Source of the DNA: an uncultured Porphyromonadaceae bacterium
GTDB taxonomy: Bacteria > Bacteroidota > Bacteroidia > Bacteroidales > Muribaculaceae
DNA length: 64,000 nucleotides
Direction of reading: 5' to 3'
Assembly: GCA_937901905.1 (NCBI GenBank)
Contig: CALDIF010000084.1
Span: 1 to 64,000, forward strand
The notes under the pieces are model-generated. The model ran no database searches and was not told the origin of the DNA. It worked only from the letters and a program-made list of their open reading frames with translations. This document shows, piece after piece, positions 45,330 through 53,417 of this stretch. The translations under genes and the position numbers were made by a program. Each line of letters starts with the position of its first letter. Within the stretch, counting starts at the first letter, position 1.

Positions 45330-46097
45330 ATGGGAGCGATTTTGACAACCCACTCGCTGGAGGTGGGATATGACGGCAAGCCTCTTCTCGGCAACATGAC
45401 ACTCTCGCTTCACGGTGGTGAGATGACAGCCTTGCTGGGACGCAACGGCGCGGGTAAATCCACGTTGTTGAAAGTGCTGACTCGCGCCGAACGACCTTTA
45501 GGCGGGACAATCACCGTTAACGGGCGTGAAATATGGCAATACACTGCGTCGCAGTGGGCTCGCACGATGTCTGTCGTCACCACCGAACGCACTATGGTTG
45601 GAGCGTTAACGGTCACCGAGGTCGTCTCGTTGGGCAGACAACCGCACACGGGTGTGCTGGGGCGACTTAACGCTACCGACCGCGACATCGTGCGACATGC
45701 GATTGACGCAGTGGGCATGAACGACCTGGCAACGCGCTATTTCGCTTCGCTGAGCGATGGTGAGCGACAAAAGGCGATGATAGCGCGCGCGATAGCCCAA
45801 CAAACACTGATTATCGTTCTTGATGAACCGACAGCGTTTCTCGACGTGGCAAGCCGCATCGAGACGATGCAACTGCTACACGACATTGCCCGTACCGAGG
45901 GCGTTGCCGTGTTGCTAAGCAGTCACGACGTGAGTCAATCGGTCACCGTTGCCGACAAGTTATGGGTTATTGACAGTGCGAGACGGTTGCACGACGGCAC
46001 GCCCGACGAGATCATCGGCAAGGGCACAATGAATAATGTGTTTGAAAATCAGCACATTCGTTTCGACCGCACCCGTTTGGACTACTACATGGAATAG
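45330..46097 (+). CDS. ABC importer ATP-binding protein (FecE/BtuD type)
   Basis: This is the ATPase of the importer. The 255-residue product has Walker A GRNGAGKST, a signature read as LSDGERQ and Walker B IIVLDEPTAFLD, followed by the switch histidine in LLSSHD. The ATG at 45330 is chosen because it is 2 nt after the permease stop; the longer open frame upstream lies within the permease gene. It is the last gene of the set and convergent with the acetyltransferase. Confidence 0.94.
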   Translation: MGAILTTHSLEVGYDGKPLLGNMTLSLHGGEMTALLGRNGAGKSTLLKVLTRAERPLGGTITVNGREIWQYTASQWARTMSVVTTERTMVGALTVTEVVSLGRQPHTGVLGRLNATDRDIVRHAIDAVGMNDLATRYFASLSDGERQKAMIARAIAQQTLIIVLDEPTAFLDVASRIETMQLLHDIARTEGVAVLLSSHDVSQSVTVADKLWVIDSARRLHDGTPDEIIGKGTMNNVFENQHIRFDRTRLDYYME

Positions 46098-46113
46098 TCC
46101 CTATTCCCGACAG

Positions 46114-46704
46114 TTATATCTCGCGTATAACGCGACACGGATTACCGGCGGCGAGCACTCCGGCGGGAATGTCGTGCGTCACCACGCTGCCGGCACCTAT
46201 CACCGTGTTACTGCCGATAGTCACACCGGGCACCACGGTTACGTTTCCACCGATCCACACGTTGTCACCAACCGTAATCGGTAATGAATACTCCAAGCCC
46301 CTATTGCGTTGCTCTACATCAAGAGGGTGACCGGCAGTATAGAAACTGCAATTGGGACCGAGAAACACATGGTCACCGAACGTAACACGCGCCTCATCGA
46401 GAATCATAAGATTGGCATTGGCAAAAAAATCCTCACCGACCTCAATGTTAAACCCGTAATCACACATGAAGGGCGAGATTATTTTAAAACGCTCACCCGT
46501 GTGACCCAACAAAGTACGCATCAAGGTAGCACGCCCCTCAAGGTCGCTCGGCAACATCATGTTATAGCGGTGACACGCGTCGTGGCATCGGTCTAACAAC
46601 TCAAGCAACTCGGGGTAACCCACAGCATCGTACAGGTCACCACTCATCATCTCTCGCAATATTTCTTCTATCGTCTTCACTGCGCTGCAATTATTTTCGG
46701 TCAT
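46114..46704 (-). CDS. Sugar O-acetyltransferase (maltose/galactoside type)
   Basis: This acetyl-CoA-dependent transferase has 196 residues. It has the N-terminal Mac (maltose acetyltransferase) domain (MSGDLYDA) and a left-handed beta-helix; the catalytic His lies in YTAGHPLD and the C-terminal GAGSVVTHDIPAGVLAAGNPCRVIR is typical of LacA/Maa. It probably detoxifies or tags sugars in the cytoplasm. It ends only 16 nt from the convergent ABC ATPase gene. Confidence 0.93.
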   Translation of the reverse strand: MTENNCSAVKTIEEILREMMSGDLYDAVGYPELLELLDRCHDACHRYNMMLPSDLEGRATLMRTLLGHTGERFKIISPFMCDYGFNIEVGEDFFANANLMILDEARVTFGDHVFLGPNCSFYTAGHPLDVEQRNRGLEYSLPITVGDNVWIGGNVTVVPGVTIGSNTVIGAGSVVTHDIPAGVLAAGNPCRVIREI

Positions 46705-46718
46705 AACTCACGCGTCCG

Positions 46719-47684
46719 TCACTCGTCAAGGTCAATCAACACATATTGCTTCGACCCCAAACCTATCATTTCGGCATAGTCGGTAATATAAGTGCCGTGC
46801 TGACGATTGATGCGCTCGATGAGAGGTTTGTTGTCATCACCCGGGCGACCGCTGTAATTGAACACCTTGTCAAGACATGCCTGATCGACGGCAACGGGGT
46901 CGAGCGATGCCATGATGCCCATGTCCTGCAACTCGGGTTTTGCAGGGTGACCGTCGCAGTCACAGTCGACCGACATATTATTCATAACGTTGATGTAAAT
47001 CACACGACCGCCGAAGTAATTGTGAACGGCTTGAGCAGCGGCAGCCATCGACTCGAGGAAATCGTCCTGGGTGGGACCGGCTGCGATATACTCGGGTGTC
47101 CACGTCAACTGTGCATCGGTCGTCTTACCTGCCGAGTGAATATAGGCCTTGCCTGCAGTTGAGGCGACTCCGATGCTCGCATTCTTGAGCACACCACCAA
47201 ATCCGCCCATAGCATGTCCCTTGAAATGAGCAAGATTAATCATGAAGTCATACCCCATGAGGTGTTCGCCTACAATATCATATTTCAGGTGACGCTTGTC
47301 CTTGATTGGAATGCGTATTTCGCCGAACTCGTCCATCAGGTCGACGGCAAAGATCGAGTCGAAACCGTGTTCATGAATTGTTTCCCAATGTTTTAGAGGA
47401 TCTTGACGCGAGCCTCCATAGGCGGTACAACATTCAACTATTGTCCCGTTAACCTCATCAACGAGATTTCTAATCAGTGTCGGTTTCAAGTAATGGTTAT
47501 TACCGCCCTCGCCTGTTGAGATCTTCACTGCCACGCGCCCGGTTGCCTCGCAATCCAACGCTTTGTAAATCTTCACTAACGACTCGGGAGTTATCTCACC
47601 GGTAAAATACACTTTCGACTGCGCATAAGTCATCACGTTCGTCACCAGCAACAATGCGGTTAATATCAATCTGCTCGTTTTCAT
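46719..47684 (-). CDS. Exported DUF362-family protein
   Basis: The 321-residue product starts with a signal-like segment (about residues 1-21, ending TYAQS) and matches DUF362 proteins, annotated as uncharacterised Fe-S centre proteins. Visible family segments are NLAHFKGHAMGGFGGVLKN and ASLDPVAVDQACLD. Only a DCDCDGH cluster could bind metal; the usual ferredoxin-type CxxCxxC repeats are absent. The ATG at 47684 begins the signal; a longer frame to 47813 is not supported. Function unknown. Confidence 0.82.
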   Translation of the reverse strand: MKTSRLILTALLLVTNVMTYAQSKVYFTGEITPESLVKIYKALDCEATGRVAVKISTGEGGNNHYLKPTLIRNLVDEVNGTIVECCTAYGGSRQDPLKHWETIHEHGFDSIFAVDLMDEFGEIRIPIKDKRHLKYDIVGEHLMGYDFMINLAHFKGHAMGGFGGVLKNASIGVASTAGKAYIHSAGKTTDAQLTWTPEYIAAGPTQDDFLESMAAAAQAVHNYFGGRVIYINVMNNMSVDCDCDGHPAKPELQDMGIMASLDPVAVDQACLDKVFNYSGRPGDDNKPLIERINRQHGTYITDYAEMIGLGSKQYVLIDLDE

Positions 47685-47711
47685 AGTTTGATTGTCATTT
47701 AAATTTTGCAA

Positions 47712-47719
47712 CAAAGATA
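47712..47719 (-). promoter_or_regulatory. -7 element for the DUF362 gene
   Basis: The minus strand reads TATCTTTG about 28 nt before the start codon. It supports the ATG at 47684 rather than the longer frame, because that longer frame would begin upstream of the promoter. Confidence 0.6.
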
Positions 47720-47815
47720 CAACTTTATTTTTACAGTTTACACCTTTAGCCGCTAACAATCGTTCGGCAACACCCATTGCACTGCTGACAGGACGTGGGG
47801 CGAACGAAAACAAGA

Positions 47816-47841
47816 GGGTGCGTCACGACCTTGACACACCC
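47816..47841 (-). terminator. Hairpin after the large amylase
   Basis: The arms gggtgcgtca and tgacacaccc pair with one mismatch around a 6-nt loop. On the minus strand they are followed by ctcttgtttt. It lies 50 nt past the amylase stop. Confidence 0.55.
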
Positions 47842-47890
47842 CCTTTTATCGGCAACCTGTCGTGTAGCGGCAGTTACCGCTTACATGATT

Positions 47891-50794
47891 TTAATTTATC
47901 AATTTGAAAGTCTTGTCGGCAATACGGACGATGAGCACACCGGCAGGCACCTCAATAGTGTTGCTGCCGACATTAACCGATACCAGCCGTTCACGACCGT
48001 CTACCGTGAGAATGCTCACCACCCCGTCAACGGGCGTGTCAATCACGAGCATGCCACCCACGATGCGTGCGACCGATTGTGAGTCGCTCACGTCCACCAC
48101 ACCTGTAGTGGAATCCACGGTCACGATACAAGTTGCACTGTAACCGCCGACAGCGGCAGTGATTGTCGATACTCCGCTTTGCAAGCCGGTGATGTTTCCT
48201 CCGACAACGGCGGCACGTCGAGGAGCGTTGCTACCTGTTCTCAACGGTGACACGTCGCCGCTTGACACGCTCACCACTGTCGGGTCGCTACTCGTCCAAG
48301 TGATCGGTGTACTCACGTTGGTGCCACTCACGGTTGCCTGCAACGAGAATGTCGCGCCCAAACCCAACCTGAAGGCGGGATATTCAAGCGTCACCCCGGT
48401 TATCGTTTCGGTCATATCGTCAAAATAAACGACATTATAGTGTCCTTCACCATCGACTGTGGTACCAAGTTCATAGTAACGGTCACTATTGATGTTGTAA
48501 ATATTCACCGTTTGAGTTCCGCTGCCATTATTAATCACAATATTGACTGCATAATCTTCTGCCGTGATTTCATATTCCATATAATACCACGGCATACCGT
48601 CGATCATCTTCACATTATCACTCAATGTACCGGGCCACGTCGTGAGCACAGTCGAGGCGTCCCATGAGTGGAAGTACACGTTATCCCAGTCATCGGGCAA
48701 CTTAAAATAAACGGTAGCGATATACGGTTCAAAGGGTGTTGTTTCACTTACGTTATATTTTCCCTGACCATCGGTAGTGGTGTCGAGTTCGTAGTAAACT
48801 GTTTCCGTAATCCCGGTGATGTCCACCGTTTGTTTACCATTGTTATTGTTGTTGATTACAACATTCACATTGGCACCTTCGGTAGCGATGGTAAAGGTGC
48901 GGTAACACCATGTTTCGCCTCCGATGACAACTGTCGTCGTCGCACCTCCGGGCCAATCGTCGTTGAGAGTCGTTCCGTCGGCATTATTAATGGTTCCATC
49001 ACTCCCCCATGCATGCATCATCACCGTGTCCCAACCGCTCGCAGGTTTCTTGAAGTAAACGGTCACATCGTAGGGGGTGAACTGTATCACCGGATCAACG
49101 GGGTCGGGGTCTGACGGGTCAAGCACCTCGTATTTGCCGTTATTTAATAACGCTCCGAGTTTGTAATACACGTCGCCGGTAATACCCGTTATGTCGTTAG
49201 TTTGGCTTCCGTCACCATTACTGAAAATGACGTTGAAACTGTAATTGTCGTCCGCCCTCTCAAATGTGTGATAGTAGTAGGTATCACCATCTATCACTGT
49301 TGTGGCTGTTATCTCGGTGCCGGGCCAGCTGCCCAATGCCTTACTGTCGTTGCTGTCCCAACTATAGTAGTACACATGTTCCCAACCCGGATCCTTGAAA
49401 TAGACTGTTGCCGTGAGTGGTACCACGACTTGGTCGGTTATATCATCCACAGTGTATGGAGAATTATTGTTACCTCCACCCGTGATCTCAAAGAAAACAT
49501 CTTCGGTAATACCCTCAAGATTTTCGGTTTGATTGGTATTGCCGTTACTACCCTTGTTAAAAACAAGATTAACGGTATAGGAACTCGAAGTTTTGGGATA
49601 AGAGAAATAGTAATAGGTTACGCCATCTATTTCCTTGGTCGCCGTAACGCGCTCGCCGGGCCACGTGCCGTTAGGATTTTCGCCGTCACTGTCCCACGAG
49701 TAGTAATAGACATTAGTCCAGCCATAACTTGAACCGGGATCCTTGAGGTACACCGTGATGGGGTCGGGTATGGTGTAAGAACGTTCGGCGTTGCTACCCG
49801 ACACCACGTTGTTTCCATTCAATAGAGCCACCTTGAGCGTCATGCTTTCATCAACACGCACAGTCGAGCCACCGGACACCCGTGTCCCGTTGTCGGCAGC
49901 AGGTGTCGTACCGTCGGTGGTATACACCAGCGTGGTGTAGGACGATGACACCGCTGTGAGTGTCACATCAAACGCGGTGCCATAATAACCCGACGGTTTA
50001 TCTATCCACGCCAAATTTGCCGAAGTGGGCATAAAATACTTGTAGTTGTCGCCTTCTAAAATTTCAACCGTGTTACTCGGTCCGGCATAGGTGTCAACAT
50101 TACTGCCCACGGCACATATCAGTGTTGTCTTGGTTCCGGTGGTTGTCACCACATAACGTGACGCGGTGGAAGAGGACTGTGAATAGGTGCTTGTGTTGGT
50201 CACACCTGCAGCCTTGCGTGCTGCAATCATATTCTTCAATTCGGCGGAATAGGCTTTCCAATGTGGCAAGAAGATACACGGTGTACCGGGCATGGCAAGC
50301 ATGAAAGCGTTGGCTGCCAAAATGTCGTGTTCTATCGGATCCTTGCTGTAACCGGTCACGTTGCCGCGATCCTGTGTATCATGATTTTCAACAAACGTCA
50401 CAGCCCACTGCTTATAACTGCCACTCTCGAAATTGTTACTTACCAACGGATAACCGCCACCCCCGGTATTAGCCTGACCGAGTTTTGTCCAATCGTTGTC
50501 GTTAATCGCGTTACGCACCGTATATCGAAACTGGAAGTCGAACGCAGCACTGGTGGGTACACCGCTTGATTTGGTGCCGTCTATCCAAGTCTTTATTTCA
50601 CTGCCGGTTTTCCAGCACTCGCCCACACTGAACTGCGGTTGAGCCGAATTGTTGTACATTGCAGTGTAAATGGGAGAATAACCCGCCACCATGTCGTAAC
50701 GGAAACCCACGTACCCGAGGTCATTGAGCAACATGTTCAAGTAAGCCTTGACGTTGTTCTGCACATTTGTACTGGTGTGATCCAGGTCACGCAT
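47891..50794 (-). CDS. C-terminal part of the interrupted alpha-amylase
   Basis: This 967-residue open piece holds most of the GH13 barrel (nucleophile in GFRYDMVAGY, acid/base in FSVGECWK, stabiliser in FVENHDTQ), a chitobiase-C-like domain (residues about 275-340, with YTTDGTTPA), four tandem CBM26-like starch-binding modules (about 345-440, 461-550, 575-670, 691-780), a bacterial Ig-like (Big_2) domain (about 797-893) and a tail (about 903-967) that resembles a type IX secretion sorting domain (IEVPAGVLIVRIADKTFKL). On its own it has no signal peptide, so it would be useless unless the TAG is read through. Confidence 0.7.
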   Translation of the reverse strand: MRDLDHTSTNVQNNVKAYLNMLLNDLGYVGFRYDMVAGYSPIYTAMYNNSAQPQFSVGECWKTGSEIKTWIDGTKSSGVPTSAAFDFQFRYTVRNAINDNDWTKLGQANTGGGGYPLVSNNFESGSYKQWAVTFVENHDTQDRGNVTGYSKDPIEHDILAANAFMLAMPGTPCIFLPHWKAYSAELKNMIAARKAAGVTNTSTYSQSSSTASRYVVTTTGTKTTLICAVGSNVDTYAGPSNTVEILEGDNYKYFMPTSANLAWIDKPSGYYGTAFDVTLTAVSSSYTTLVYTTDGTTPAADNGTRVSGGSTVRVDESMTLKVALLNGNNVVSGSNAERSYTIPDPITVYLKDPGSSYGWTNVYYYSWDSDGENPNGTWPGERVTATKEIDGVTYYYFSYPKTSSSYTVNLVFNKGSNGNTNQTENLEGITEDVFFEITGGGNNNSPYTVDDITDQVVVPLTATVYFKDPGWEHVYYYSWDSNDSKALGSWPGTEITATTVIDGDTYYYHTFERADDNYSFNVIFSNGDGSQTNDITGITGDVYYKLGALLNNGKYEVLDPSDPDPVDPVIQFTPYDVTVYFKKPASGWDTVMMHAWGSDGTINNADGTTLNDDWPGGATTTVVIGGETWCYRTFTIATEGANVNVVINNNNNGKQTVDITGITETVYYELDTTTDGQGKYNVSETTPFEPYIATVYFKLPDDWDNVYFHSWDASTVLTTWPGTLSDNVKMIDGMPWYYMEYEITAEDYAVNIVINNGSGTQTVNIYNINSDRYYELGTTVDGEGHYNVVYFDDMTETITGVTLEYPAFRLGLGATFSLQATVSGTNVSTPITWTSSDPTVVSVSSGDVSPLRTGSNAPRRAAVVGGNITGLQSGVSTITAAVGGYSATCIVTVDSTTGVVDVSDSQSVARIVGGMLVIDTPVDGVVSILTVDGRERLVSVNVGSNTIEVPAGVLIVRIADKTFKLIN
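48427..49762 (-). repeat. Four tandem starch-binding-like modules
   Basis: Four homologous protein modules of about 95 residues follow each other. Each has the pattern TVYF/LK-P, a Y/H-SWD/AWGSDG centre, a W-PG turn, a T/M-IDG segment, a NVIxNN/GSGxQT strand and a DVYYEL-like end. The third is the most divergent. The layout matches CBM26-type domains found in multi-module amylases. Confidence 0.75.
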
Positions 50795-50800
50795 ACCGGT

Positions 50801-51325
50801 CTAGCCGTCACCCGTGTCGGGATTACCGAGATTTTCACCGCTTTGCAAGTGTTGCGCAGTCTCACCACCATCATCGTCACTCACAATATCACTCGCTGTG
50901 AGACGGTAGGTAACACCATTATATGTTTCACTTACAAAATCAGTCCAGTTGCTTTCGTTTTGACGGTGATTGATAACCACATCACCGATAATACCGATGT
51001 TATGAGCGGACATCGTGGCGACCATAGTACGCAACTCGCTCTCGGTACCGAACGAACTGTTGTAGTGCCCCGGGAACCAATATCTGGGGGAATAACCCAT
51101 TTGATTACCGTCACCGCAATTACCGGCATTAGGTATCCAAAGTAAATCAATGTGACCGTCCAAGTCGGCTGCCATGCTCTGCAAGTTTGTCCACTTGGTG
51201 TCAGCATAACTGTCCCATGAGAAACCTTGCATCATCACGCCACCGTAGTTACCGGGCCAACCCTGTGCTATAGCAGCACTTGAAGTGAGCATTACTGCCG
51301 ACATCAATGTTAGTGTTGTTTTCAT
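50801..51325 (-). CDS. N-terminal part of the interrupted alpha-amylase
   Basis: The piece has 174 residues, starting with a signal peptide (about 1-20, ending AIAQG) and the first strands of the GH13 barrel (MMQGFSWDSY, DLLWIPNAGN, GDVVINH). It stops at TAG 50801-50803, before the catalytic nucleophile. Alone it cannot be active. The ATG at 51325 begins the signal peptide. Confidence 0.7.
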   Translation of the reverse strand: MKTTLTLMSAVMLTSSAAIAQGWPGNYGGVMMQGFSWDSYADTKWTNLQSMAADLDGHIDLLWIPNAGNCGDGNQMGYSPRYWFPGHYNSSFGTESELRTMVATMSAHNIGIIGDVVINHRQNESNWTDFVSETYNGVTYRLTASDIVSDDDGGETAQHLQSGENLGNPDTGDG

Positions 51326-51328
51326 CGC

Positions 51329-51360
51329 GTTATATCTTGGTTATATGTTATATGTTATAT
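51329..51360. repeat. GTTATAT repeats in the amylase leader
   Basis: The 7-bp unit gttatat occurs once at 51329 and then three times in a row (51340-51360), just before the amylase start codon on the minus strand. It makes a very AT-rich ribosome-binding region. Confidence 0.6.
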
Positions 51361-51412
51361 GATAAAAAATTGTTGAACTATCAGATTTACAAACTTTGAG
51401 TGCTTTGGACAA

Positions 51413-51443
51413 CAAATCTACACATTATCTTGAAAAAAAACAA
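51413..51443 (-). promoter_or_regulatory. Promoter for the large amylase
   Basis: The minus strand has TAGATTTG (51413-51420) with TTG 20 nt upstream (51441-51443). It is about 88 nt before the start codon and diverges from the DUF853 promoter. Confidence 0.6.
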
Positions 51444-51499
51444 CAAATCACAAGCAAAAACAGCAAAATTGCCCGAAAACGATAGTACGAAACAAAATA

Positions 51500-51531
51500 T
51501 TTGCGGAAATATGTAAAAAATGTTACCTTTG
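51500..51531 (+). promoter_or_regulatory. Promoter for the DUF853 ATPase gene
   Basis: TTTG (51500-51503) is followed after 20 nt by TACCTTTG (51524-51531). The leader is about 130 nt long. Apart from this and the opposing amylase promoter I see no gene in 51361-51669. Confidence 0.65.
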
Positions 51532-51669
51532 CGGATAATGAAACTCACGGTCGGATCTCATTTGCTCGGATGTCTCGCTATCTTGCCGTTGTTTACACGA
51601 CAACGATGGGTTGTGCACCTCAAGTCAAATCAATAGAAACCGCCGTTAAAACAACTAAAATCAAACACA

Positions 51670-53253
51670 ATGTACGAACAAGACGGACGTGGCTTATACA
51701 TCGCACACAGCGACAACGGCCCTATTAGCATTACCGCTCGCATGGCAAATCGCCACGGGTTGATTGCCGGTGCAACCGGCACGGGTAAGACGGTTTCACT
51801 ACAAGTGTTAGCCGAAACATTTTCTCAAATGGGAGTTCCCTGTTTCATGGCAGACATGAAGGGCGATTTGTCGGGCATCAGCCAAGCCGGCAAGTTGAGC
51901 GGTTTTATCGAGAAACGCATGCCGGAGTTCGGTATTGAAAACCCGCAATTTGCAGCATGCCCCGTCCGTTTCTACGATGTTTACGGTCAGCAAGGTCACC
52001 CCATGCGCGCCACCATTTCGGCTATGGGACCCGACTTGTTGGGACGCCTGCTCGAACTGAACGACACTCAAACCGGAGTGCTGCACATCATCTTCCGTAT
52101 TGCCGATGAACGCGGTTGGTTCATGGACGACATCAAGGACTTGCGCGCCATGCTTGACCATGTTGCTCGCAATGCTAAAGCATACACGACCCGCTATGGC
52201 AATGTATCATCATCGAGCGTCGGTGCAATTCAACGCGCTTTGCTATCGCTCGAGAACCAGGGCGGAGACAAGTTCTTCGGGTTGCCCGAATTTGACATCA
52301 ACGACCTGCTCGCCGTGAAAGACGGCAAAGGCGTGATGAGCGTGCTCGCTGCCGACGAACTGATGCTGCGCCCGAAGTTATACAGTACATTCTTGCTATG
52401 GCTCATGAGTGAATTGTACTCCACCTTGCCCGAGGTGGGCGACCTTGACAAGCCCAAGTTGATTTTCTTCTTTGACGAGGCACACATGCTATTTGACGGC
52501 ACGAGTAAGGCAATGGTTGACAAAATCGAACAAGTGATACGTCTTATTCGCAGTAAGGGTGTCGGCATTTATTTTGTCACCCAGAGCCCGACCGACATTC
52601 CCGATGTTATATTGGGGCAATTGGGTAACAGGGTGCAACACGCGTTGCGCGCTTTCACGCCCAAAGATCAAAAAGCGGTCAAGACGGCTGCCGACACGTT
52701 CCGTGCCAATCCGACCTTCCGCACCGACGAAGCCATCATGAACCTCGAGACCGGCGAAGCCTTGGTGAGCGTGCTTGATGAGAAAGGTGCTCCTACGGTG
52801 GTTGAACGAGCCAAGATGCTGTTCCCACTCAGCCAAATCGGTGCGATTAGCGAGGGGCAGCGACTTGATGCGATAAAGAGTTCAGCCATCTACGGCAAAT
52901 ATGACACGACCGAAGATCGCGAGAGCGCATTCGAGGCTTTGCTTGCCGAGGACGAGGAGCGCGCCGAGTTGGAAGCCCGTGAAGCCGAGGCTGCAGCCGA
53001 GTTGGAGGCGAAAAAGAAAGAAGAAAAAGCGAATGGCAACAAGCCATCCACGATGAAAAAGGTGTGGAAAGCCATTATTACCGCTATCACCACTACTATC
53101 GCCACGATAATAGGCTCGAGTGTCAGCAACAAGATTACCGGCAAGAAGAGTAATACCACGGGCAAGACCGCTGCCGGTCGCGTTGCCAAGAATGCGACAA
53201 GTGCAGCCACTCGCACCATCATACGCGATGTGCTGGGCAACGTCATCAAGTAA
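51670..53253 (+). CDS. HerA-like DUF853 ATPase
   Basis: This is a RecA-fold ATPase of the HerA/FtsK superfamily, DUF853 family. The 527-residue product shows Walker A GATGTGKT (34-41), DMKGDLSG, Walker B LIFFFDEAH and the sensor FVTQSP. After the ATPase core (about residue 430) come an acidic Glu/Ala helix and a basic, Thr/Lys/Ala-rich C-terminal tail with a hydrophobic ITTTIATIIGSSV stretch. The family has no settled function; related proteins are called helicases. It is a single gene with its own promoter. Confidence 0.9.
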   Translation: MYEQDGRGLYIAHSDNGPISITARMANRHGLIAGATGTGKTVSLQVLAETFSQMGVPCFMADMKGDLSGISQAGKLSGFIEKRMPEFGIENPQFAACPVRFYDVYGQQGHPMRATISAMGPDLLGRLLELNDTQTGVLHIIFRIADERGWFMDDIKDLRAMLDHVARNAKAYTTRYGNVSSSSVGAIQRALLSLENQGGDKFFGLPEFDINDLLAVKDGKGVMSVLAADELMLRPKLYSTFLLWLMSELYSTLPEVGDLDKPKLIFFFDEAHMLFDGTSKAMVDKIEQVIRLIRSKGVGIYFVTQSPTDIPDVILGQLGNRVQHALRAFTPKDQKAVKTAADTFRANPTFRTDEAIMNLETGEALVSVLDEKGAPTVVERAKMLFPLSQIGAISEGQRLDAIKSSAIYGKYDTTEDRESAFEALLAEDEERAELEAREAEAAAELEAKKKEEKANGNKPSTMKKVWKAIITAITTTIATIIGSSVSNKITGKKSNTTGKTAAGRVAKNATSAATRTIIRDVLGNVIK

Positions 53254-53299
53254 AGCAGTCAACATTTCATTTACCCGTCGGTGCGGTCGGACTTGAACT

Positions 53300-53342
53300 C
53301 GAATAGCCATACGCGGACACATTCGTCCCTATCGGCTATTCG
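53300..53342 (+). terminator. Hairpin after the DUF853 gene
   Basis: A 9-bp stem (cgaatagcc / ggctattcg) encloses a second 4-bp stem (ggac / gtcc). No U run follows. It is the only structured element between the ATPase and the YqaA-like gene. Confidence 0.4.
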
Positions 53343-53417
53343 ATGTTTGAGTGTGTATATCATCGGTTTGATTTAAATATCGTCATTGGGTAAAAACCTT
53401 ACCCGTACGCTTGGTTA

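Larger units (their letters stand above)
47891..51325 (-). pseudogene. Large multi-module alpha-amylase interrupted by one in-frame TAG
   Basis: Read as one frame, this gene has 1,144 codons plus its stop. Codon 175 (50801-50803) is TAG and the same frame continues at once with TGMRDLDH. Related GH13 enzymes have Trp in GDGWDGMRDLDH-like sequence at this point (from memory of the family), so a TGG to TAG change is the simplest explanation. The catalytic set is otherwise complete: D211, E236 and D316 in full-length numbering. Everything after the stop is intact, so the lesion looks recent, or it is read through, or it is a sequencing error. It has its own promoter. Confidence 0.85.

Noticed and set aside
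47685..47813. 43-residue N-terminal extension of the DUF362 protein
   Set aside because: It would begin upstream of the -7 box and bury the signal peptide; the ATG at 47684 is better.
51538..51636. 32-residue frame with an LLGC lipobox-like segment in the DUF853 leader
   Set aside because: It would start within 7 nt of the promoter -7 box, lacks a basic N-terminal signal pattern and has no support beyond chance.
53271..53345. tRNA-like minus-strand sequence (a TTCAAGT loop followed by CCGACCGCACCGA)
   Set aside because: The T-stem bases do not pair and no matching acceptor 5' half (ACCGCAC-like) is found at the right distance, so it cannot fold as a tRNA.
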